Assembly (NCBI GenBank): GCA_902779055.1
Contig: CACZAD010000007.1
Coordinates: 248,001 to 312,000 of the forward strand
Reading direction: 5' to 3'
Source: Fibrobacter succinogenes
GTDB lineage: Bacteria; Fibrobacterota; Fibrobacteria; Fibrobacterales; Fibrobacteraceae
DNA: 64,000 bases
The position numbers and the translations under genes are program-made. The notes under the pieces were generated by a model, which saw only the letters and a list, made by a program, of their open reading frames with translations, made no database searches and had not been told where the DNA came from. Below are positions 8,885 through 17,730 of the stretch, one piece after another. Numbering within the stretch: the stretch's first letter is position 1; each line of letters begins with the position of its first letter.

Positions 8885-11046
8885 ATGTCAACAGAAGCTT
8901 ATCAAGCTAAATACGGCAAGATGCTCGACCCGAAGGAAGTGTCTGTAAACCTTCCGGATGGTCGTGTCATTACGTTTGAAACTGGCCGTATCGCAAAGCA
9001 GGCACGTGGTTCTGCTGTCGCCAAGATGGGGGACGCGTTTGTCCTTTCTACCGTTTGCTACGGTGAAGAAAAGGATGGTGACTTCTTCCCTCTGACAGTT
9101 GAATACCGCGAAAAGTCTTATGCTGCCGGACGCCTGCCTGGTGGCTATAGCAAGCGCGAACCGGGTCGTCCGAGCGATGAAGAAATTCTTTCTGCTCGTA
9201 TCATTGACCGTCCGATTCGTCCGATGTTCCCGGAAAACTTCACTCGTGAAGTCCAGGTCATCGTTCAGGTTCTTTCTTCCGACAAGAAGTTCGCTCCGGA
9301 CGTCTTGGGCGTGAGCGCCGCCTCTCTTTCCATCGGTCTTTCTGAACTCCCGTTCGAACAGCAGGTCGCTGCCGTTCGCGTGGCTGTCGTCGATGGTCAG
9401 AACGTTGTGATGCCGACTTACGACCAGGTTGCCGTGGCCGATCTAGACCTCGTGGTCGCCGGTACGGAAGACTCTGTGTGCATGGTCGAAGGTGGTGCTT
9501 ACGAAGTGTCCGAAGACACGATGATTGGCGCTATCCTCGCTGGTCACGAAGTCATCAAGCAGATGTGCAAGGCCCAACAGGAACTGGTGGACCGCTGTGC
9601 TAAGCCGAAGATGGAACTCAAGCCGAAGTTTGTCGGTGAAGAACACGACAAGCTCGTTGCTACGGTCAAGGAAGTTGTCTGGGACGAACTGAACAAGGAC
9701 GTCCACTCCAACATGGTGAAGACGGACTTCTATCCGGCTATGGCAGACCTCTGCGCTCGTATGCTCGAAGATGCTCGCATTCTCGCTATCATTGGCGAAG
9801 GCGAAGCTCAGGATGCTAAGCTCGCTGCCGATGCCAAGGCTATCTTCAGCGACCTCGAACGCACTGCTATGCGCGAAATGATTTTGAACGAAGACGTACG
9901 TCTTGACGGCCGTGCAACGACCGAAGTCCGTCCGATCGAAATCGAAATGGGCGTACTCCCGCGTGCTCACGGTTCTGCAATCTTCCAGCGTGGCGAAACC
10001 CAGGGTCTCGTCATTTGTACGCTTGGAACAAAGGCTGACGAACAACGTTTCGAAAGCTTGCAGGGCGAAGGCGCAAAGAGCTACATGCTCCATTACAACT
10101 TCCCGCCGTTCTCGGTGGGTGAATGCAAGAAGCTCGGTCTTTCTCGCCGTGAAATCGGTCACGGTCACTTGGCCGAACGCTCCCTCGCAGCAGTTCTTCC
10201 GCTCCCGGAAGACTTCCCGTACACGATCCGCGTGGTTTCCGAAATCATGGAATCCAACGGTTCTTCTTCCATGGCCTCTGTTTGCGGTGGCTGCCTCAGC
10301 TTGATGGACGCTGGCGTTCCTATCAAGGCTCCGGTTGCAGGTATCGCCATGGGCCTCATCTCCGAAAAGGGTTCCGTCAAGGAAGGCGGCAAGATCAAGA
10401 TCTTGTCCGACATTACCGGTACGGAAGACCACCTCGGCGATATGGACTTCAAGGTGACGGGTACTGCAGAAGGTATCACTGCATTCCAGATGGACATCAA
10501 GATCCGCGGTATCACTCCGGAACTTATGCGCGAAGCTTTGGAACAGGCTCGTCAGGGCCGTATCCATATCCTCGGCAAGATGGCTGAACTCGGTCTCCCG
10601 GCTCCGCGTCCGCACGTTTCTGAAAAGGCTCCGACGATGCTCAAAATGCGCATCCCGACCACGAAGATCCGTGACGTTATCGGCTCCGGTGGCTCTGTCA
10701 TCAAGGGCATGCAGGCTCAGACGGGCTGCACCATCAACATTGATGACAACGGCAATATCGACATCGCCGCCCCGACGGGTAAGGCTGGTGAAGTTTGCCG
10801 CCGCATGATCGAAGAACTCACTGCAGAACCGGAACCGGGCCGCAAGTCCACATCTCCGAACTTGCCGATCACCGTGTCGAAAAGGTCGAAGACGTTGTTC
10901 ATGTCGGTGACGAAGTCGAAGTCCTCTGCCTCGGCGTTGACCCGAAGGGTAAGGTGAAGCTTTCTATCAAGGCTTTGCTCCCTCCGAAGCCCGCTGCAGA
11001 AGCTCCGGCCGCTCCTGCTGAACCGGAAGCTCCGGCTGAAGTCTAA
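8885..11046 (+). pseudogene. pnp: Polyribonucleotide nucleotidyltransferase (PNPase), internally deleted and frameshifted in the S1 domain
   Basis: The ATG at 8885 has GGAG six bases upstream. Two RNase PH domains (REPGRPSDEEILSARIIDRPIRPMFPENF and GRATTEVRPIEIE blocks, split here for length) and the KH domain (IRDVIGSGGSVIKGMQAQTG) are intact. After EPEPG at about 10840 the frame changes: the correct frame resumes at [21 protein letters not shown] and ends at 11046. The start of the S1 domain, normally about 26 residues, is missing. Read straight, translation stops at 10957 with a basic nonsense tail. PNPase is a phosphorolytic 3'-5' exonuclease of the RNA degradosome and the S1 domain binds RNA. 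The deletion is similar in size to that in rpsO. Confidence 0.92.
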
Positions 11047-11078
11047 GTTTGGATTTTATCCATATTGGCTCTTTAAAA

Positions 11079-11116
11079 GGATCGCATGGCGAAAGCTGTG
11101 CGTTCTTTTTTTGTTT
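11079..11116 (+). terminator. Terminator after pnp
   Basis: GATCGCA and TGCGTTC arms around GGCGAAAGC are followed by a run of seven T and TGTTTTT. Confidence 0.65.
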
Positions 11117-11207
11117 TTGATGCTTTTTGCTTAAAAATGAGAAATTTAGAGGGGTCTATGTTCTTTTGTGAAAAAAAAGATTAACTTTATATTTATTATA
11201 TTCCAGT

Positions 11208-12920
11208 GTGGATATGGGTTACATCTATTTAACATTGATGTTTGTGTTGTCGGCCGTGAACCTGGCCGTTCTTTCGCTGCGTTTCCAGAACCAGCGAAAT
11301 AATTACGTTTATTACGTTTTTTACGCTATCCTTGTTGCGAACTTTGGACATTGGCTGCTGGGCTTTTCGGAGTCGGTCGAAGGCGCGATTATTGCGAATA
11401 AGGTGAACTACTTGGGCGCCTCGTTCTTGCCGATGTTCATGTTCTTTGCGCTATTGCAGATTTGCAAGATCCGCATTTCGAGATACCTCTACATTACGCT
11501 CATCATCCTGAGCTTTGGAATTTGCGCCCTGGCGATGACGGTCGGGTTCTGCCCGGCGTACTACGAGACTGTTGAGTATGTGGTGCAGGCCGGTGTCGGT
11601 AACTATGTGGCGACATACGGCTGGGGACATACGGTGTTCAACGTCTTCCTCGTCGGCTATGCGTTGCTGGACATCTGGATTATTGTCCGCGCCATCCTTT
11701 GCCAGAAGATGGTGTCGCTTAAGAACATCTCGGCGATGATTGCTACAGAGATTGCCTCGATTGCTTCGTTCTTTGTTGCCCGCTACATGGGTAACGATAT
11801 GCTGGTGATGCCGTTTGTCTACGTGCTCGACCAGTGGTTGTTGCTCTACATTTGTAACAACGTCAAGTGGTACGATATCACGGAATGCGTGGTGGAATCG
11901 ATTGAAGCCGAAAGCTCCTGTGCGTACTTGTCGTTCTCGGTCGATGGCGCTTATCTTGGAGCAAACAAGAATGCCATTGAGTTTTTCCCGGAACTTTCGG
12001 ATATGCGTGTCGATGCACGCTTGAACGAAAAATCTGAATTGCAGAAGCATTTTATCACCTGGATCGAACGGTTCAAGTCTTCCAGGATCTTGGCGGATTA
12101 TAGCCAGGCAACGGAGTTCAATTATCAGGGCCGCCACTACAAGTGCGACATGAAGGTGCTGAGGCAGGTTCACGGCAAGAACGTCTTCCTGTTCCGGATC
12201 GAGGACAACACCCAGGAACAGCGATATATAGATGCCTTGGGACAGAGCAACTATATGCTGCAGCGCAACAAGGTGAAGTCCGAGAACGAGATGCTTTCGG
12301 TGCAAGAAAAGTGGATCGTCGGTATGGCACAGATGGCGGAAAGCCGCGCTGGGAATATGGACGGGCATATCAAACGGACTAGCGAGGTCGTCAAGATCTT
12401 GGTCGCCTCGATGCGAAAGAAGGGTGTCGAAGACTTGTCGGACAAGTTCCTCGAAGTGATGATTGCTGCAGCCCCGATGTATGACTTGGGCAAGGTGGCC
12501 ATTGACGATGCGGTGCTTCGCAAGCCGGGACGCTTCAACATTGATGATTACGAAATCATGAAGACCCATGCCGAAAAGGGGGCGAACATCATTGAAAAGC
12601 TGCTTTCTGACGTGAAGGACAGTTACTTTGTCGGTGTCGCAAAGAATATGGCGCTTTACCATCATGAACGCTGGGACGGTACGGGCTATCCGGAACGCCG
12701 TTCGGGCGAAAACATCCCGATGGAAGCGCGCATCATGGCTCTGGCCGATGTCTATGATGCTTTGGTGAGCAAACGCTGCTATAAGGAGCGTATGTCGTTC
12801 CGCGAAGCGCGCGATGTCATCTTGGCGTCGATGGGGAAACAGTTTGACCCGCAATTGAAGGACTGCTTCTTGGATTGCCAGGATCAGTTGATGGATTATT
12901 ATTGTTCTGTTGATCATTGA
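11208..12920 (+). CDS. 7TM HD-GYP protein with degenerate catalytic site (paralogue A)
   Basis: 570 residues from a GTG at 11208 (an in-frame ATG two codons on is equally possible). Seven hydrophobic segments (about 3-225) resemble the 7TM N-terminal module of histidine kinases. A PAS-like linker (~240-345) is followed by an HD-GYP domain (~365-560). Helix and GYP motifs are present (GHIKRTSEVV, HHERWDGTGYPE, ADVYDALVSKRCYKERMSF). The HD dyad, however, reads PMYDLGK, with Tyr425 where catalytic proteins have His. HD-GYP proteins hydrolyse cyclic-di-GMP; loss of this metal ligand predicts a weak or inactive enzyme that may act as a sensor. It is followed 24 bases later by an intact paralogue. 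Confidence 0.9.
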   Translation: MDMGYIYLTLMFVLSAVNLAVLSLRFQNQRNNYVYYVFYAILVANFGHWLLGFSESVEGAIIANKVNYLGASFLPMFMFFALLQICKIRISRYLYITLIILSFGICALAMTVGFCPAYYETVEYVVQAGVGNYVATYGWGHTVFNVFLVGYALLDIWIIVRAILCQKMVSLKNISAMIATEIASIASFFVARYMGNDMLVMPFVYVLDQWLLLYICNNVKWYDITECVVESIEAESSCAYLSFSVDGAYLGANKNAIEFFPELSDMRVDARLNEKSELQKHFITWIERFKSSRILADYSQATEFNYQGRHYKCDMKVLRQVHGKNVFLFRIEDNTQEQRYIDALGQSNYMLQRNKVKSENEMLSVQEKWIVGMAQMAESRAGNMDGHIKRTSEVVKILVASMRKKGVEDLSDKFLEVMIAAAPMYDLGKVAIDDAVLRKPGRFNIDDYEIMKTHAEKGANIIEKLLSDVKDSYFVGVAKNMALYHHERWDGTGYPERRSGENIPMEARIMALADVYDALVSKRCYKERMSFREARDVILASMGKQFDPQLKDCFLDCQDQLMDYYCSVDH

Positions 12921-12944
12921 TGGACTTGAATTGAAGAGCGCTGT

Positions 12945-14672
12945 ATGTTTGTTATCTACTACCTGATTGCGATGTGCATCTTTGCGGGCGTGAATGCTTG
13001 CCTGCTTTCTTGCTTTTACCGCAGACCGCTGAATTCGTATTTTACAGCGTTTTTCTTCTCGATTGTCCTTGCCGATTTTGGTCACCTTTTCTTGGCTCTT
13101 TCGACGACGATTGAAGGGGCCGTCGTTGCAAACAAGGTCTGCTACTTGGGATCGTGCTTCTTGCCGCTCTTCTTGTTCCTTCTGATTTGCCGCCTTTGCT
13201 CGTTCAAAGTTGCCAACTGGGTAAAACTTTTGCTGTTCTTGTACAGCACGCTCGTGTTTGCGCTTTCGTGTACGGTGGGCTTTAGCAGTATCTTCTACGA
13301 ATCGGTGCGCTATGTTGTGTTGAACGGCTTTGGCAGCTACATGCCGACGTATGGACCTGCGCACATGTTGTGGAATGCGTTGCTGTATTCTTACGTTGTT
13401 GCAAATGTCGTGGTGATTATTGTTGCTGCCAAAAAGAAGCGTAATGTCAGTTACAAGACTTTAATTGCGATTGCCGCCTTGACTGTCGTTTCTATCGGTG
13501 CTTTTGTGATAGCCCGCTATATGGAAAACGACACGCTGATAATGCCTCTCGTCTATTTGATTGATGAATTTGTGTTGCTCTACATTTGTGCGCTTGTCAA
13601 GATGCACGATGTGATGAACAGTGTGCTTGAATCTCTCGAAGCCGAAAACACCGCTGCGTATCTCGCTTTTTCGCCAAAGGGGCTGTATCTCGGATGCAAC
13701 GATATTGCAACCAAGTTCTTCCCGGATTTGCTTGAATGCCGCGTCGATCACATTTTGCCGGAGAATGCCGAAATATCGAACATCTTTAACGAGGGATTGA
13801 AGCAGCTGCAGAATGCAAACGGCGATAAGGTCTATCGATTTGTTTATAAGGATCGCTACTACAAGTCGGTCATGCGCAATGTCCTCCAGAACAAAAAGTC
13901 TCAGATTTTCTTGTTCCGCATAGAAGACGAAACCAGCATCCAGCGCTACATCGAACGATTGGATGCGAACAATACGGAACTGGCTGCCCTCATCAAGAAC
14001 AACAAGGACCAGATTCGTCTTTTCCAGAACCAGATGCTTGTGGGTATGGCCGAAATGGTCAACAACAAGGATGGCTTTACTGGAGAACACCTCAAGCGTA
14101 CAAAGGAAGTAGTGAGCATCCTTGTTTCCAAGATGCAGAAAGACCCAAATTTGAACTACTCGAAGGAATTCTACGACGACATTATTGCTGCTGCTCCGAT
14201 GCATGATATTGGAAAAATCGCCATTGACGATCACGTGCTTTGCAAGCCGGGCAAGTTTACGGACGAAGAATATACCGAGATGAAGACCCATGCTGAAAAG
14301 GGTGCCATCATCATCAAGAACCTGCTTTCGAATTTCCAGAGCGAGCTGTTCGTGGAAATCGCTAAGAATATGGCCGGTAGCCATCATGAACGCTGGGATG
14401 GCAGTGGATACCCGTATGGGCTCAAGGGAGAGGCTATTCCGCTCGAAGCCCGTGTAATGGCTATTGCGGACGTGTATGACGCCCTTGTGAGTAAGCGCTG
14501 CTACAAGGAGGCGTTTTCCTTTGCGGATGCCTATGCCATCATTGAGGAATCCATGGGCAAGCACTTTGATCCGAGCTTGAAAAAGTATTTTGAACAGAGC
14601 CGTGCGGAACTGGAAGCTTATTACAAGCAGGAATGTGCCGCGGAAAATGCAGAAGCTGAAAAGGCTAATTAA
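12945..14672 (+). CDS. 7TM HD-GYP cyclic-di-GMP phosphodiesterase (paralogue B)
   Basis: 575 residues with the same layout as the upstream gene: seven N-terminal membrane segments, a PAS-like linker and an HD-GYP domain. Here the metal ligands are complete: GEHLKRTKEVV, PMHDIGKIAIDDHVL (His420-Asp421), KTHAEKGA, HHERWDGSGYP and AIADVYDALVSKRCY. The expected activity is hydrolysis of cyclic-di-GMP to pGpG or GMP under control of a membrane-sensed signal. The ATG at 12945 lies 24 bases after the stop of paralogue A, so the two are likely co-transcribed and arose by tandem duplication. The C-terminus is Glu/Ala-rich. Confidence 0.93.
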   Translation: MFVIYYLIAMCIFAGVNACLLSCFYRRPLNSYFTAFFFSIVLADFGHLFLALSTTIEGAVVANKVCYLGSCFLPLFLFLLICRLCSFKVANWVKLLLFLYSTLVFALSCTVGFSSIFYESVRYVVLNGFGSYMPTYGPAHMLWNALLYSYVVANVVVIIVAAKKKRNVSYKTLIAIAALTVVSIGAFVIARYMENDTLIMPLVYLIDEFVLLYICALVKMHDVMNSVLESLEAENTAAYLAFSPKGLYLGCNDIATKFFPDLLECRVDHILPENAEISNIFNEGLKQLQNANGDKVYRFVYKDRYYKSVMRNVLQNKKSQIFLFRIEDETSIQRYIERLDANNTELAALIKNNKDQIRLFQNQMLVGMAEMVNNKDGFTGEHLKRTKEVVSILVSKMQKDPNLNYSKEFYDDIIAAAPMHDIGKIAIDDHVLCKPGKFTDEEYTEMKTHAEKGAIIIKNLLSNFQSELFVEIAKNMAGSHHERWDGSGYPYGLKGEAIPLEARVMAIADVYDALVSKRCYKEAFSFADAYAIIEESMGKHFDPSLKKYFEQSRAELEAYYKQECAAENAEAEKAN

Positions 14673-14694
14673 TTGACGGAAAAATTTCTAGATT

Positions 14695-14711
14695 GCGCCC
14701 CTGCGGGGCGC
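14695..14711 (+). terminator. GC hairpin after the HD-GYP pair
   Basis: GCGCCCC-TGC-GGGGCGC is a perfect 7-bp stem followed by ATTTAGTTTGG. The T tail is poor, so termination is possible rather than certain. Confidence 0.5.
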
Positions 14712-14786
14712 ATTTAGTTTGGTTCAGCAATGTCAAAATAACAAGTTATTTTGCCACAGCAATCGCCTTTTACTAAATTTTGGGCC

Positions 14787-16526
14787 ATGCTAGATTTTAC
14801 TACACTTCCGTATGTTGGTGACCGTTTTAAGGCGGTTCGCAGGGAAACTGTTCAGGTTCGCGTAGGCGACGCTTTGATAGGGGGCAATGCCCCCATTTTA
14901 GTTCAATCCATGACGACGACCAAACCGAAGGACGTCGAAAAGACGGTGGCTGAAACGCTTGCGCTTGCCAAGGTCGGTTGCGGTCTGGTGCGCATTACGG
15001 CACCGACGTTCGCCGATGCCCAGGGACTCGAAGAAGTCATGAAGCGTGTGCGCGCTGCCGGTTGCACGGTTCCTGTTTCTGCCGATATCCACTTCCAGCC
15101 GAAGGCCGCCTTCGAAGCGCTCAAGTGGGTGGAAAAGGTTCGCATCAACCCGGGTAACTTTGTAGATACGGGCATTTTGACGCTTGACCAGCAGACGGAC
15201 AAGTCTTTTGATGAAGGCAAGGAAAAGGTTGCCGAAGCCTTCACTCCGTTTGTGCAAGAAGCAAAGCGCCTTGGCCGTGCCATCCGCATTGGCGTGAACC
15301 ACGGTTCCTTGAGCGCCCGTATGATTTATCGCTATGGCGACACTGTCGAAGGCATGGTGGAAAGCGCCATTGAATATTTGGCGGTTTGCGAAGCCGAACA
15401 TTTTGACCAGGTGGTCTTGAGCCTCAAGTCGAGCAATCCGCGCGTGGCCATTTCGGCTTACCGTTTGCTTGCCGCTCGCTTGAAGCAGGAACACTTCAAG
15501 CCGTATCCGTTCCACGTGGGCGTGACGGAAGCGGGTGCCGGTTCTGACGGACGTTTGAAGTCTGCGGCTGGCATTGGTGCGCTTTTGCTCGACGGTCTTG
15601 CCGATACGATTCGTGTGTCCTTGACCGAAGATCCGGTGGCAGAAGTCCCGGTGGCCCAGGAACTCATCAAGGCTTGCGAACTCAAGGCCGATGCGCCGAA
15701 GTTTGCAGTGCCGGTTTTGGAAAAAGATCCGTACCACTACGAACGCAGGGAAACGGTTCCGGTGACGATTGCTGGCGTAAAGATTGGCGGTTCTGAACCG
15801 GTGCGCGTCGGTATGAAGGCCGATGCCGTGAGCCTCACGGGCGAACGCCGCAATGCAGAATTTGCTTTGGCTGGACTTGATGTAAAGCCGGTCGTGGAAT
15901 TCAAGGATACGATGGATATCGCTGGCTTTGCCGCAAATCCGAACTCCGTGCCGGAAGGTTCGCTCTTCTGCTATACAGGCCCTGAAATGGTGATGGGCGT
16001 GCGCGCTCTCGCTTCGGCTTTGTATGCTGCAAACCGCAAGGATCCGATCCTCCTTTATGCAAAGATTACAGATAGTGAAATGGATACACTCCGTGTATCT
16101 GCCGACATCGGAAGCCTTGTGACGGATGGCCTTGGCGATGCCGTTGTGATTGACGGTTACAAGAGCCCGAAGGATTCTGTGATTCTCGCATTTGATATTT
16201 TGCAGGCCGCCTATTGCCGCCGTAGCAAGACGAACTTTATCAGCTGCCCGAGCTGCGGTCGTACGCTTTACGACATCCAGCAGGTGATGGGCAAGATCAA
16301 GGCACGCTTTGGACATTTGCAGGATATTTCGATTGGCATCATGGGATGCATCGTAAATGGTCCTGGCGAAATGGCTGATGCCGACTTCGGTTATGTGGGC
16401 GGTGGCCCGGGCCGTATTACGCTTTTCGAAGGCAAGACTGCCGTCAAGAAGAACATCCCTGAAGAGGACGCCATCGAAGAATTGGTGAACCTCATCAAGG
16501 AAAGAGGACGCTGGCAGGAACCTTAG
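14787..16526 (+). CDS. ispG: 4-hydroxy-3-methylbut-2-enyl diphosphate synthase, large form
   Basis: 579 residues from the ATG at 14787; an in-frame TTG at 14751 would add 12 unconserved residues. The enzyme makes HMBPP in the MEP isoprenoid pathway using a [4Fe-4S] cluster. Visible motifs are ILVQSMTTTKPKDVEKTV, VRINPGNF, RIGVNHGSLS, FISCPSCGRTLYDIQ and IMGCIVNGPGEMADADFGYVGG (cluster Cys in the CPSC and MGC blocks). The length exceeds the ~370 residues of the E. coli type because of a central domain insertion (about residues 270-430), as in Bacteroidetes, Chlamydiae and plants. It is followed by serA after 32 bases. Confidence 0.94.
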   Translation: MLDFTTLPYVGDRFKAVRRETVQVRVGDALIGGNAPILVQSMTTTKPKDVEKTVAETLALAKVGCGLVRITAPTFADAQGLEEVMKRVRAAGCTVPVSADIHFQPKAAFEALKWVEKVRINPGNFVDTGILTLDQQTDKSFDEGKEKVAEAFTPFVQEAKRLGRAIRIGVNHGSLSARMIYRYGDTVEGMVESAIEYLAVCEAEHFDQVVLSLKSSNPRVAISAYRLLAARLKQEHFKPYPFHVGVTEAGAGSDGRLKSAAGIGALLLDGLADTIRVSLTEDPVAEVPVAQELIKACELKADAPKFAVPVLEKDPYHYERRETVPVTIAGVKIGGSEPVRVGMKADAVSLTGERRNAEFALAGLDVKPVVEFKDTMDIAGFAANPNSVPEGSLFCYTGPEMVMGVRALASALYAANRKDPILLYAKITDSEMDTLRVSADIGSLVTDGLGDAVVIDGYKSPKDSVILAFDILQAAYCRRSKTNFISCPSCGRTLYDIQQVMGKIKARFGHLQDISIGIMGCIVNGPGEMADADFGYVGGGPGRITLFEGKTAVKKNIPEEDAIEELVNLIKERGRWQEP

Positions 16527-16558
16527 TGAATTTTAACATTAACAAAGGATAAAATATC

Positions 16559-17725
16559 ATGGCAACTATTAAGACAATGAACAACATTTCCAAGAAAGGC
16601 TTGGGCTTGTTTGGCCCGTTCTACCAGGTTTCCGATGCTATCGAAAACCCGGATGCTATCTTGGTGCGTTCTGCCCAGGTCGATACGGATAACTTCAATG
16701 GCCTTTTGGCTGTTGCTCGCGCCGGTGCTGGCGTGAACAACATCACGATTGACAAGGCTTCTGCAAAGGGCATCTGCGTGTTCAATACTCCGGGTGCAAA
16801 CGCAAACGCTGTTGCTGAACTCGTGATGACCGTGCTCGGTATGGCTGTCCGTAACGCTGACAAGGCTGCTGCTTGGGTCAAGGGTCTCGACGTGAACGAT
16901 CCGGATCTCGCAAAGACTGTTGAAAGCGGCAAGAAGAAGTTTGCTGGTATGGAACTTGCCGGCAAGACTCTCGGTGTTGTTGGCCTCGGCAAGATTGGCG
17001 TTCTCGTTGCTAACTATGCCCGTTGGAAGAACATGCGCGTGATCGCTTACGAACCGTATCCGAACGCAAACAACATGCATGAACTTTCTAACAAGGTCGA
17101 AATTGCTGACCTCGACACCGTGATTGCAAATTCTGACTTCCTCACGGTTCATGTTCCGTTCATCAAGGGCGTTACCGAAAACCTCCTCAACCGCAAGAAC
17201 CTCGCTCAGTTCAAGGGTTCCTACATCATGAACTTTGCTCGTGGTGGCATTGTTGAAATGGATCCGGTGAACGAAATGCTCGCTTCTGGTTCCCTCCAGG
17301 GCTACCTCTGCGACTTCCCGACTGCAGAACTCATCAAGAACGACAAGGTCACTTGCTTCCCGCACCTCGGCGCTTCTACCGAAGAAGCCGAAGAAAACTG
17401 CGCAGTGATGGCTGTTGAAGAATTGAAGGACTACATCGAATACGGTTGCGTCCGCAATTCCGTGAACTTCCCGGCTCTCGTCGATCATCCGCATGCTGGC
17501 ATCAAGAGCCGCGTGGTCGTGATCAACCAGGACGTTCCGAACATGATTTCTGAAATCACGAAGGTGTTCGGTGCAGAAGGCATCAACATTGCTTCTTTCA
17601 GCAACAAGAGCAATGGCAAGATTGGTTACAACCTCGTTGACGTCGAAAGCAAGGTCGATGATTCCATCGTCGAAAAGCTCTCCAAGCTCGACAAGGTCAT
17701 CAAGGTCCGCGTGATCCACTTCTAA
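16559..17725 (+). CDS. serA: D-3-phosphoglycerate dehydrogenase
   Basis: 388 residues. It oxidises 3-phosphoglycerate to phosphohydroxypyruvate with NAD+, the first step of serine synthesis. Domains: an N-terminal substrate-binding part (NNITIDKASAKGICVFNTPG); a Rossmann nucleotide-binding domain (GKTLGVVGLGKIGVLVANYA, then the catalytic Arg in NFARGGIVE and His in FPHLGASTEEAEENC); and a C-terminal ACT-like domain (~315-388, NMISEITKVFGAEGINIASF), which usually mediates serine feedback. An AAAGGATAAAATATC leader precedes the ATG. It ends five bases from the converging acyl-CoA ligase gene. Confidence 0.94.
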   Translation: MATIKTMNNISKKGLGLFGPFYQVSDAIENPDAILVRSAQVDTDNFNGLLAVARAGAGVNNITIDKASAKGICVFNTPGANANAVAELVMTVLGMAVRNADKAAAWVKGLDVNDPDLAKTVESGKKKFAGMELAGKTLGVVGLGKIGVLVANYARWKNMRVIAYEPYPNANNMHELSNKVEIADLDTVIANSDFLTVHVPFIKGVTENLLNRKNLAQFKGSYIMNFARGGIVEMDPVNEMLASGSLQGYLCDFPTAELIKNDKVTCFPHLGASTEEAEENCAVMAVEELKDYIEYGCVRNSVNFPALVDHPHAGIKSRVVVINQDVPNMISEITKVFGAEGINIASFSNKSNGKIGYNLVDVESKVDDSIVEKLSKLDKVIKVRVIHF

Positions 17726-17730
17726 TAAGA

